Shown here piece by piece: positions 9,069-14,583 of a stretch of DNA of 14,583 nucleotides. Numbering within the stretch: the stretch's first letter is position 1; each line of letters opens with the position of its first letter. The position numbers were made by a program, and so were the translations under genes. The notes under the pieces are model-generated. The model saw nothing but the letters and a program-made list of their open reading frames with translations, did no database searches and was not told the DNA's origin. Origin of the DNA: Cacconaster sp033811195 (GTDB lineage Bacteria > Bacteroidota > Bacteroidia > Bacteroidales > UBA932). Location of the stretch: positions 1 to 14,583 of the forward strand of contig JAPXOZ010000028.1 in the NCBI GenBank assembly GCA_033811195.1. Direction: 5' to 3'.

Positions 9069-10232
9069 ATGAATAAAAAATCCGAAACAGAAAAAATAAA
9101 CATTCTTTTTATTATACCGCAACTCGAGAAAGGCGGAAGCGAAGCCCTCGTTTACGACGTAGCCTCGCGACTGGACAGAGACCTTTTCAGCGTTTCTCTA
9201 GCGTACTTCAACTTTTATGGGAATGAGAAATTCAGAGATGCATTCCAGGGAGAGGGCATACGGCTGTACCAGATTCCTAAAGATGGGGCGGCAGACTTAT
9301 CTGCGATGCGGACGCTGGCAAGAATAATTCGTGAGAATAATATTCACATCGTAAATGCCCATCACTTTGTCTCAATGTTCTACTCTTTTTATGCCTGCAA
9401 GATAGTCAATCGTCGCAAGCTTGTTTATACGGAGCATTCGAGCTGGGAAGTAGAACAGGTGCCTCTTAGATGGAAGTTAATTGGGAGACTGCTCTCAAGT
9501 CAACTGGATTGCATCACGGGAGTAAGCGACGATGTCACAGAAGCTCTCCGTGAAAAATATAATCTGCGGGAAGAGAATGCAATCACGATCAGAAACGGGG
9601 TTGATGATATTGAAGGCAGCAAAGAAACTCGAGATATCAGAGAGATCAAAAATGAGTTTGACCTGGCTTCTGACACGAAGGTAGTGATGACGGTTGCAAA
9701 TTTCAGGAAGGTAAAAAACCATTTGTTTCTTCTCCGGGGATTCAAAGAACTTCTCAAAGAATATGATAACGTGAGGTTGTTTTTGATAGGGCAGGGCACT
9801 GAAAGTGATCCGGAGAACTCTGAGGGTGATGTCCGAAGCTATCTGGAAGAGCATAATTTGCAAGATAAAGTCATACTCACTGGACACAGAAACGATGTAC
9901 AGGATTTATTGTCAATCGCCGATGTGTTTTGTCTCACTTCTTACAGGGAGGGTTTGCCGGTAAGCTTGCTTGAAGCAATGAGCGCGGGGCTTCCTGTCGT
10001 CGGAACTAATGTTCCCGGTATACGGGATGTCATCGCTCATGGAGAAAGTGGAATTCTGGTTGAATTGGACGATCGTAAGGCGTTGAAAAACGCAATGGCC
10101 GAATTATTGAAAAACGAGGAATTAAGATACAATTACGGGCAAGCTGCTAAAAAGGTTGTAGAGAAGCATTATTCAATTAAACAATGTGTCGGTCGATACC
10201 AGGATTTATTTCTGAGCTTGATAGGGCATTGA
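9069..10232 (+). CDS. Glycosyltransferase family 4 (GT-B fold)
   Basis: 387 residues; the ATG follows the TAA of the GT2 gene with no gap. The N-terminal domain has ILFIIPQLEKGGSEALVYD (GGSE at 22-25) and a NAHHFVSMFYSF block near residue 95. The C-terminal domain has MTVANFRKVKNH and the EX7E motif E294-E302 (REGLPVSLLE), followed by GLPVVGTNVPGIRDVI. This is a second, clearly distinct GT4 enzyme (different N-terminal half from the one at 6721), so the repeat unit probably needs at least two GT4 linkages. It is the last gene of the packed run; a long non-coding region follows. No convincing intrinsic terminator is visible just after its stop. Confidence 0.92.
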   Translation: MNKKSETEKINILFIIPQLEKGGSEALVYDVASRLDRDLFSVSLAYFNFYGNEKFRDAFQGEGIRLYQIPKDGAADLSAMRTLARIIRENNIHIVNAHHFVSMFYSFYACKIVNRRKLVYTEHSSWEVEQVPLRWKLIGRLLSSQLDCITGVSDDVTEALREKYNLREENAITIRNGVDDIEGSKETRDIREIKNEFDLASDTKVVMTVANFRKVKNHLFLLRGFKELLKEYDNVRLFLIGQGTESDPENSEGDVRSYLEEHNLQDKVILTGHRNDVQDLLSIADVFCLTSYREGLPVSLLEAMSAGLPVVGTNVPGIRDVIAHGESGILVELDDRKALKNAMAELLKNEELRYNYGQAAKKVVEKHYSIKQCVGRYQDLFLSLIGH

Positions 10233-10277
10233 TCATGAGACGCTCGAACGCAAGTCTACCCGTAAGTGGTTGTACAT

Positions 10278-10306
10278 TTGACATATTTGACTCAATATTA
10301 TATTAG
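10278..10306 (+). promoter_or_regulatory. Possible sigma-70 promoter
   Basis: TTGACA (10278-10283, perfect -35) is followed after 17 bp by TATTAG (10301-10306, four of six -10 matches). It lies 46 bp after the last glycosyltransferase in AT-rich DNA, so chance is a real possibility. It could give a basal transcript through the same leader as the sigma-54 promoter downstream. Confidence 0.35.
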
Positions 10307-10333
10307 TGAAGGAAAAACCCAACATTTTGTAAG

Positions 10334-10418
10334 TTTATGTAAACAAAGCCAATTCAATATTTCCTCAATAATTTATGTATAAAAAAGCCTTCACAAAAAC
10401 ACGGTAAAAAATTTATGT
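10334..10418 (+). repeat. Three TTTATGT repeats upstream of the sigma-54 promoter (candidate activator sites)
   Basis: TTTATGT occurs at 10334-10340, 10372-10378 and 10412-10418, spaced 38 and 40 bp; the last two share AATTTATGT. The first lies inside GTTTA-TG-TAAAC (10333-10344), a small palindrome. They sit about 60-145 bp upstream of the -24 element, the range where enhancer-binding activators bind. A different 9-mer, AATTCAATA, also occurs three times nearby (10351-10359, 10448-10456, 10536-10544). The AT-rich background makes this tentative. Confidence 0.3.
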
Positions 10419-10478
10419 CTGTGATTATATTTTAGAAAATGTTATATAATTCAATACATTATGAAGTTGCATCGTTTC

Positions 10479-10494
10479 TGGTATAACACTTGCT
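10479..10494 (+). promoter_or_regulatory. Sigma-54 (RpoN) -24/-12 promoter
   Basis: The 16 bases TGGTATAACACTTGCT fit the sigma-54 consensus TGGYRYRNNNNTTGCW at every defined position, with the GG (10480-10481) and GC (10492-10493) doublets at the required spacing. Transcription would start near 10506, giving a leader of about 400 nt that contains the riboswitch and ends at the secreted-protein gene. Sigma-54 promoters need an enhancer-binding ATPase; none is encoded in the window. Exopolysaccharide and exosortase-linked genes are known sigma-54 targets in several proteobacteria. Confidence 0.75.
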
Positions 10495-10587
10495 CAAAAA
10501 TCTGATGTACGGAAATTTATCAAAAGTAAGTGGTCAATTCAATACGAAATAACAATAAATCAGGAATCGTACACGATGAAATGGCTG

Positions 10588-10640
10588 TTTTGCAGTTATT
10601 TAAGTTTTTAGCTGTTGTTGACGATATAACAACTGCAAAA
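10588..10640 (+). other. Leader hairpin just upstream of the riboswitch
   Basis: TTTTGCAGTT (10588-10597) is perfectly complementary to AACTGCAAAA (10631-10640), a 10-bp stem closing a 33-nt loop. An alternative smaller stem GTTGTT/AACAAC lies inside and shares bases with the 3' arm. The structure ends 3 nt before the riboswitch P1 helix, so it may stack on the aptamer or influence its folding. It has no following U-tract within a terminator geometry. Confidence 0.5.
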
Positions 10641-10643
10641 AAA

Positions 10644-10735
10644 CTTGAAAAAGGCAAACCAGTCGAAAGACGGGGACGCAAAGCTTCTGGCCTAAGTCCG
10701 GCAATTTTGTGGGACACGGCAGCAGGGTTGCCAAG
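10644..10735 (+). promoter_or_regulatory. Cyclic-di-GMP-I (GEMM-I) riboswitch aptamer
   Basis: The RNA matches the GEMM-I core closely: GGCAAACC (10653-10660), a short stem closed by a GAAA tetraloop (GTC-GAAA-GAC, 10662-10671), GGGGACGCAAAGC (10672-10684), the tetraloop receptor GGCCTAAG (10689-10696), and the 3' block GGCAGCAGGGTTGCC (10718-10732). P1 is short, CTTG (10644-10647) with CAAG (10732-10735). The P3 helix forms by GTCC (10696-10699) with GGAC (10712-10715). The family binds cyclic-di-GMP between P1, P2 and P3. The first G of GGCAAACC (10653) appears to correspond to the ligand-contacting G20 of the Vibrio Vc2 aptamer. An A there marks the Geobacter-type cGAMP-preferring variants, so cyclic-di-GMP is the likelier ligand. 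It controls the secreted protein at 10904. Confidence 0.92.
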
Positions 10736-10826
10736 CGATGTCAGCATCTCAACATGCTGCATCTCGCTCGAGCAGAAGAAACATTTGAGGTGCTGACATA
10801 TGCATCCAATTACAGCACGCTGTAGT
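10734..10826 (+). promoter_or_regulatory. Probable riboswitch expression platform with mutually exclusive stems
   Basis: Directly after the aptamer, CAGCAT (10742-10747) pairs with ATGCTG (10754-10759). This extends through GATG/CATC across a bulged T and on to AGC/GCT (10734-10736 with 10766-10768), touching the 3' strand of P1. The same 5' segment can instead form a 15-bp stem, 10738-10752 with 10785-10799, with one G-U pair. The 3' arm of that stem (GTGCTG, 10790-10795) can in turn pair with CAGCAC (10813-10818), which also lies in its own hairpin TACAGC-AC-GCTGTA (10811-10824). No U-tract follows any of the stems, so classical intrinsic termination is not evident; translational or Rho-dependent control is possible. 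Confidence 0.6.
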
Positions 10827-10892
10827 CGATTCATCTTACCTCTCATTACTTCCAGACATAAAAACCTAAACGAACAGATGTAGTGAAAAAAC

Positions 10893-10898
10893 AGGAGG
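10893..10898 (+). promoter_or_regulatory. Strong ribosome binding site of the secreted-protein gene
   Basis: AGGAGG lies 5 nt before ATG 10904, the best Shine-Dalgarno in the window, and fixes that start. CCTCT at 10839-10843 could pair with GGAGG (10894-10898) through five base pairs, one G-U, giving a possible but weak way for the leader to mask the site. Confidence 0.8.
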
Positions 10899-10903
10899 AA
10901 TAG

Positions 10904-12559
10904 ATGCTTGCAAAAAATGTTATTTCATTTTTGATGATTTCAATACTATCTATTTTAATTCCATCTGTTGCCCCCTCTGCGGTTATTTTTTCTGAAAATT
11001 TTGATAATATACAAAGTGGGTGGAATTGCAGTCAGTCTCCGCCTTCGGGCTGGGCGTCTTTGTCTGCTTGCAGGTCAGCTACCTATGGTGGTGTTACTCA
11101 CTATGGGGGAGAAATAACAGCGGGTGGCCGGACAGGGAATTCGCTAAAGTCATGGAAACAGGGGCAGTTTCCAGATGATACGTCGTTTTATGGCCTTCTT
11201 AATTTTGATTTCGGTACGGATCTGTATCGCGATGTCTATATGCGCTGGTATATGAAGATTCCTGCTGGATTCAACATGACGAATTTTGATTATTTAAAGT
11301 TGTGGAGATGGAATTTCGGGTCGGGCGGTTCTTATCGGAAACAGATTTATCTTAATTTTCTTCAAAGGCATGGTCTGGGTACTTTTCGGAATGATGCATA
11401 TATAGGTGCTTATAAAGCTGATGGCGACAATCAGTGGGCTGAGTTGCTTCAACCGCAAGATTTACCTAAGGATGGGCAATGGCATTGTTACGAGTTGCGC
11501 GTTAAATTAAATACAACAGGAAGTTCGAATGGAGTATTGCAGTTTTGGTTGGATGGGGTTCTGAAATACTCAGCGACGAACGTAAATTATGGTTCTACCA
11601 CGTCGGAGTATTTGCGGAGAACATCTTTTGGTACGGGTAACAGAAATGCAGAGTCTGCATTTCAGACAGGCTGGCAGGCGATTGAGTTTGATGATTATGT
11701 GTTAAGCACTACTTATGTTGGTCCCGATGCCGCACCTGCCCCCGCTCCTGCCCCAGCCCCAGCCCCCGATCCTGGCGCAACCAGCACACTCTTTACAGAA
11801 GGTTTTGATGACAGTAATTTATCGTTTCGTGGATGGTTCGATGATCCGCGCGTGACAATAGATACGTCAGTCAAATACTCGGGATCTGGATCAGCAAGAT
11901 TTACGTGGTCACAAGGTTCTCAAGGAGGGTTTGGAGTATGCCGGAAGGATTTTACCGCAACCGACAGCCTTTATGTATCAATGTACTGGCGATTTAACAA
12001 CGATTGGGTAGGTTCAGGACAGAGCTATCATCCACACTTGGTGTATATCCTCTCTGACCGGGATGACCATTGGGGAGGCTTGGCAGCTAATTATCTTGAT
12101 ACATACATCGAACCTCATGGGAGAGGGGCATATCTGATACTCCAGGACTTGCTTAATTCCCCGGCGGTGTGTGGTTCAGGATGTTTTTATGCCCCCTCGA
12201 TTACGTTTGCATTGAACACCTGGTATCACATTGAAACATACTTCAAAATGAATACGGTTACTAACGGTCTTCCTGTTGCCGATGGGATAATGCAGATGTG
12301 GGTGAATGGAGTAAGTGTTTATAATGCCACAAACAGAATTTACAGGAACGGGCAGAATCCGAACCTGAAATGGAGGACTTTTGTTATTGCTCCCTATATA
12401 GGTGACGGTTCTCCACAATTACAGACAATGTGGATAGATGAACTCACAGTCGGAACAGGAACACCGGGGGGTTCACCACAACCAGTACCACAGCCAGCGC
12501 CAACACCTCCTCATACAGCGCCGGCGGCTCCGACTGGGTTGCGAATACTACCGCAGTAG
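10904..12559 (+). CDS. Secreted protein with two jelly-roll (polysaccharide lyase/lectin-like) domains
   Basis: 551 residues. A Sec signal peptide (basic residue K4, hydrophobic core about 6-22, cleavage near A23-A26) predicts export. Two related domains follow, about 27-275 and 294-525. Each opens with F(S/T)E(N/G)FD, has a W-x-hydrophobic-E strand (WHCYELRVKLN; WYHIETYFKMN), then an n-G-x-hydrophobic-Q-x-W-hydrophobic-(D/N)G hairpin (LQFWLDG; MQMWVNG), and closes with a D-(D/E) strand (EFDDYVL; WIDELTV). This resembles concanavalin-like jelly rolls of the heparin-lyase/alginate-lyase type. A Pro-Ala linker (278-288) joins the domains. The Pro-rich C-terminus ends in TAPAAPTGLRILPQ, like the first strand of a fibronectin type III domain. 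Likely role: binding or cleaving the local exopolysaccharide; enzymatic activity is unproven. Controlled by the upstream riboswitch and sigma-54 promoter. Confidence 0.82.
   Translation: MLAKNVISFLMISILSILIPSVAPSAVIFSENFDNIQSGWNCSQSPPSGWASLSACRSATYGGVTHYGGEITAGGRTGNSLKSWKQGQFPDDTSFYGLLNFDFGTDLYRDVYMRWYMKIPAGFNMTNFDYLKLWRWNFGSGGSYRKQIYLNFLQRHGLGTFRNDAYIGAYKADGDNQWAELLQPQDLPKDGQWHCYELRVKLNTTGSSNGVLQFWLDGVLKYSATNVNYGSTTSEYLRRTSFGTGNRNAESAFQTGWQAIEFDDYVLSTTYVGPDAAPAPAPAPAPAPDPGATSTLFTEGFDDSNLSFRGWFDDPRVTIDTSVKYSGSGSARFTWSQGSQGGFGVCRKDFTATDSLYVSMYWRFNNDWVGSGQSYHPHLVYILSDRDDHWGGLAANYLDTYIEPHGRGAYLILQDLLNSPAVCGSGCFYAPSITFALNTWYHIETYFKMNTVTNGLPVADGIMQMWVNGVSVYNATNRIYRNGQNPNLKWRTFVIAPYIGDGSPQLQTMWIDELTVGTGTPGGSPQPVPQPAPTPPHTAPAAPTGLRILPQ
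11732..11770 (+). repeat. Short-period Pro-Ala linker repeat
   Basis: Near-perfect 6-bp units of the GCCCCA/GCNCCN type encode alternating Ala and Pro between the two jelly-roll domains. The period keeps the reading frame, so slippage would change linker length only. Confidence 0.7.
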
Positions 12560-12585
12560 CTGGATATAATGTTTCAAACTGTAAG

Positions 12586-12633
12586 CCTCATGGGATCCAA
12601 GAAGATGGGAAGAGCTTTATGGGTCCCATGAGG
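12586..12633 (+). repeat. Inverted repeat 1 after the secreted-protein gene
   Basis: CCTCATGGGATCC (12586-12598) pairs with GGGTCCCATGAGG (12621-12633): 13 bp with one G-U pair, extended by one inner A-T. The loop is about 20 nt and purine-rich. It begins 26 bp after the stop codon. No U-tract follows, so it is at best a 3'-end-stabilising or Rho-type structure. Confidence 0.7.
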
Positions 12634-12634
12634 T

Positions 12635-12652
12635 AACTTCATGCATGAAGTT
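12635..12652. repeat. Perfect 18-bp palindrome
   Basis: AACTTCATG followed directly by CATGAAGTT, a gapless perfect palindrome that starts one base after inverted repeat 1. A gapless palindrome of this length suits a dimeric DNA-binding protein site better than an RNA hairpin. It lies 155 bp upstream of the fusion-gene start, so it may be an operator for that gene. Confidence 0.65.
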
Positions 12653-12655
12653 CTC

Positions 12656-12700
12656 CCTTCGTTTAAAGTTAGTGTCTATGTTTGATTCATTAAACGAGGG
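12656..12700 (+). repeat. Inverted repeat 3
   Basis: CCTTCGTTTAA (12656-12666) pairs with TTAAACGAGGG (12690-12700): 11 bp with one T-G pair and a 23-nt AT-rich loop. It follows the palindrome by 3 bp, making a run of three inverted repeats in 115 bp. The remaining gap 12701-12806 shows no clear promoter; a weak GGA at 12796-12798 precedes the next ATG. Confidence 0.6.
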
Positions 12701-12806
12701 ATGTCAATTGTTGTTTCGTACAAGCTCAATTTTTTGAAATACCATCGTTCAGCAACCTTACCTTCAGACTGTCATTATTCCTCAAATACCCCCTTGGAAA
12801 AATAAC

Positions 12807-14583
12807 ATGAGAATCGGTATCGTCGGCTGCGGGCTGAACTCGGACTACCACGTAAATTTTACCAGGGCATATCCCGGGGCTGAGATTGTAGGTGTTGTTG
12901 ACCTCGACGAGGAAAAAGCAAGGGACTGCGCTTTGAAGCACAGGATTCCGCGCTATTTCGGCAGGATCGAGGCGCTTATAGAGCAGTCACGGCCTGAAGT
13001 CCTTCACATCGTGACCCCTCCGCCCACTCACTATGCCGTCGCAAAAGAGGCAATCGAACAAGGCCTCCACGTTCTAATAGAAAAGCCCTTAACTCTGAAC
13101 GCTCAAGAGGCGCGGGAATTATACGACCTTGCTGAAGCGAGAGGCGTCAAGATCTGCCCCATGCATAACCATTTTTTCGATCCCTGCATGATTAAGGCGA
13201 TAAGGTTAGTTGAAGACGGCCGCCTCGGCAAAATCATCAACGTGGAAAGCTACTACGGATTGAACACCCGGATTGACGCATTCCGCAGGTATCCGGCCCC
13301 CAATGTTCTACCATGGCTTTACTCAATGCCGGGCGGCGTTTTCCATGATTTCATGTCCCACCCCCTGTATGTGATGCTGCCCTATACCGGGCGACCCCGT
13401 GAAATCAGGGTAGTGGAAAGATCCCATGGCGAAATGCCGCAGCACATATCCGATGAGCTGAGGATACTCATAGACGGTGAAATATGTGCCGGCTCGCTCA
13501 TTTTTTCTTTTGCCGCAAAACCCCATTTCCATTTTGTACGCGTTTATGGAACTCGCGGCATGGTGCAGGTGGATTTCAATACGATGACGACGGTGTTTCA
13601 TCCATTAAGCGGTCTTCCCAAGGCAGCGCAGAAGGTGATCTACAATGTCAGCGAGAGCAAGCAGCTCTTTTTTTCCACCGCAGCCAATGTGTGGAATTTC
13701 CTCAGAGGCAAACTCAAGCCCTACCATGGCATGCGGAATCTGATACACCGCTTTTACGACAGCATCACTGGACAGACCGAAGTGCCTGTTTCGAAGGAAC
13801 AGGCACTCGCGGTTTTGGAAGCCATGGAAGAAATCTTCAAGCAGGTTAAAAATACCAAGTTGGATTTTTCACCCATCGTCCCGGGGAATCAGCCGGAAGC
13901 GAAGGAAGGGTTGCCGAAAATACTGGTGACCGGGGCAAGCGGGTTCCTGGGGACAAGGCTTGTAGAGATATTGGCAAAGAGGGGCTACCCGGTCAGGACC
14001 CTGGTAAGGAAACTCTCGAATACGAAAAAACTTAAAGCGTGTGGAGTTGAGATCTATTTCGGTGATGTGGCCGATCTCGAATCACTTCACCCGGCTTTTA
14101 ACAACATTGACATTGTTGTTCATGCCGCCGCGGATACGGTGGGTAATGAAAGAGAAGGAGAGTGGAGCACGATCCGGGGGACGGAGAATATCCTTCAACA
14201 GTGTCGGCAGGCAGGCGTCAGGAAATTGATTTACATAAGCTCCTGCGCCGTTTATGGGGTTGCCGACATAAAAAACGGCACCGTCGTCAGCGAGGAAGCG
14301 CCCCTCGAGCGTTTCCCGGCGCAAAGGGGCTTTTATTCCTGGTCAAAACTGAAGGCGGATCAGATTGTTGCCGAGGCCATCGCTAAAGGATCCTTGCCCA
14401 TCATCAGCCTGCGTCCGGGGACCATATGGGGTCCGGGAGGGGAATTATTTACCCCCATGATGGGCTTCTCTCTGGGAAATAGTCTCTTTGTTGTAATCGG
14501 AAACGGGAAATTCGTACTGCCGTTCGTCTATATCGACAACCTCGTAGACGCCATTATCCGGGGAATCGAGACACAAAATGCGG
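12807..14583 (+). CDS. Fusion of Gfo/Idh/MocA oxidoreductase and extended-SDR sugar epimerase/dehydratase (3' truncated by window edge)
   Basis: The frame is open from ATG 12807 to the right edge, at least 592 codons. Residues 1-about 345 form a Gfo/Idh/MocA-type oxidoreductase: Rossmann start MRIGIVGCG (G7xG9), TPPPTHY near 71-77, the EKP motif E92-K93-P94 whose lysine is catalytic in the family, and GGVFHDFMSHP in the substrate domain. After a linker (about 346-370) a second Rossmann domain begins with TGASGFLG (375-382). It continues with VHAAADT, ISSCAVYG, the catalytic Y510-x-x-x-K514 (YSWSK) and LRPGTIWGPGG, typical of NAD-dependent nucleotide-sugar epimerases/dehydratases. The two halves could catalyse successive steps on one sugar nucleotide. 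The gene is more GC-rich than the upstream membrane module. Start choice rests on the Rossmann motif at residue 3 and a weak GGA at 12796. Confidence 0.9.
   Translation, partial: MRIGIVGCGLNSDYHVNFTRAYPGAEIVGVVDLDEEKARDCALKHRIPRYFGRIEALIEQSRPEVLHIVTPPPTHYAVAKEAIEQGLHVLIEKPLTLNAQEARELYDLAEARGVKICPMHNHFFDPCMIKAIRLVEDGRLGKIINVESYYGLNTRIDAFRRYPAPNVLPWLYSMPGGVFHDFMSHPLYVMLPYTGRPREIRVVERSHGEMPQHISDELRILIDGEICAGSLIFSFAAKPHFHFVRVYGTRGMVQVDFNTMTTVFHPLSGLPKAAQKVIYNVSESKQLFFSTAANVWNFLRGKLKPYHGMRNLIHRFYDSITGQTEVPVSKEQALAVLEAMEEIFKQVKNTKLDFSPIVPGNQPEAKEGLPKILVTGASGFLGTRLVEILAKRGYPVRTLVRKLSNTKKLKACGVEIYFGDVADLESLHPAFNNIDIVVHAAADTVGNEREGEWSTIRGTENILQQCRQAGVRKLIYISSCAVYGVADIKNGTVVSEEAPLERFPAQRGFYSWSKLKADQIVAEAIAKGSLPIISLRPGTIWGPGGELFTPMMGFSLGNSLFVVIGNGKFVLPFVYIDNLVDAIIRGIETQNA

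Noticed and set aside
8624..9103. 159-codon minus-strand frame
   Set aside because: Lies antisense to the well-supported GT2 gene, with no family resemblance; a shadow frame.
1..10232. Exosortase/PEP-CTERM system membership
   Set aside because: AsnB-type amidotransferase, ligase-like protein and a sigma-54 promoter are suggestive, but no exosortase, no PEP-CTERM tail and no PrsK/PrsR-type regulator is present in the window, so the claim is not made.
10262..10534. 9-bp direct repeat GTAAGTGGT (10262-10270 and 10526-10534) resembling a target-site duplication
   Set aside because: No terminal inverted repeats or transposase remnants lie inside the copies, and the enclosed segment holds the sigma-54 promoter, so an insertion cannot be supported.
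10530..10796. An 88-codon + strand frame starting with GTG in the long intergenic region
   Set aside because: It runs straight through the riboswitch aptamer, has no ribosome binding site, and its apparent conservation (for example ERRGRKASGL) is explained by translating conserved riboswitch bases.
10520..10846. A 108-codon minus-strand frame opposite the riboswitch
   Set aside because: Antisense to the structured leader; its protein-like look comes from the reverse complement of the aptamer, and no start signal supports it.
13323..14386. Several short frames on both strands near the right edge
   Set aside because: All are shadows of the continuous Gfo/Idh/MocA-SDR frame that starts at 12807 and runs off the window.

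Overview
The window reads as part of a Gram-negative exopolysaccharide or surface-glycan biosynthesis locus, with every recognisable gene on the + strand. The organism cannot be named from sequence alone. A perfect sigma-54 promoter match, a GEMM-I (cyclic-di-GMP-I) riboswitch aptamer, a Wzy/ligase-type membrane protein and an AsnB-type amidotransferase would fit a Desulfobacterota (Geobacter-like) bacterium or a relative. That assignment is inference.

Layout. Positions 1-1190 hold the C-terminal synthetase domain of an asparagine-synthase-like amidotransferase, cut at the left edge. Positions 1397-5961 hold four overlapping membrane/glycan genes: an O-antigen ligase/polymerase-like protein, a large GT-C-like membrane protein, a GtrB/ArnC-like polyprenyl-phosphate glycosyltransferase and a four-helix SMR/ArnE-like protein. 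The last three look like a lipid-linked sugar module: make the polyprenyl-P-sugar, flip it, transfer the sugar on the periplasmic side. Positions 6108-10232 hold a tightly packed set: a GNAT acyltransferase, a GT4 glycosyltransferase, a membrane-anchored processive-type GT2 and a second GT4.

Positions 10233-10903 hold no protein gene but are the most interesting part. They carry a sigma-54 -24/-12 promoter (10479-10494), repeated motifs around it, a hairpin, a cyclic-di-GMP-I riboswitch aptamer (about 10644-10735), and a chain of mutually exclusive stems leading to a strong ribosome binding site. Downstream lies a secreted protein (10904-12559) made of two related jelly-roll-like domains joined by a Pro-Ala linker. 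Expression of this exported protein is therefore probably gated twice, by a sigma-54 activator and by a cyclic dinucleotide.

After that gene come three consecutive inverted repeats (12586-12700). The last gene, from 12807 to the right edge and open at its 3' end, is an unusual fusion of a Gfo/Idh/MocA-type oxidoreductase with an extended-SDR nucleotide-sugar epimerase/dehydratase. It is visibly more GC-rich than the AT-rich membrane module near 2.6-5.9 kb, so the locus may be a mosaic.

Overall, sugar-nucleotide modification, glycosyl transfer on the cytoplasmic face, lipid-carrier sugar decoration and polymerisation/ligation are encoded together. A cyclic-dinucleotide-controlled, probably carbohydrate-binding or carbohydrate-cleaving secreted protein sits in the middle. 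No exosortase, PEP-CTERM protein, IS element, tRNA, rRNA or CRISPR array was seen.
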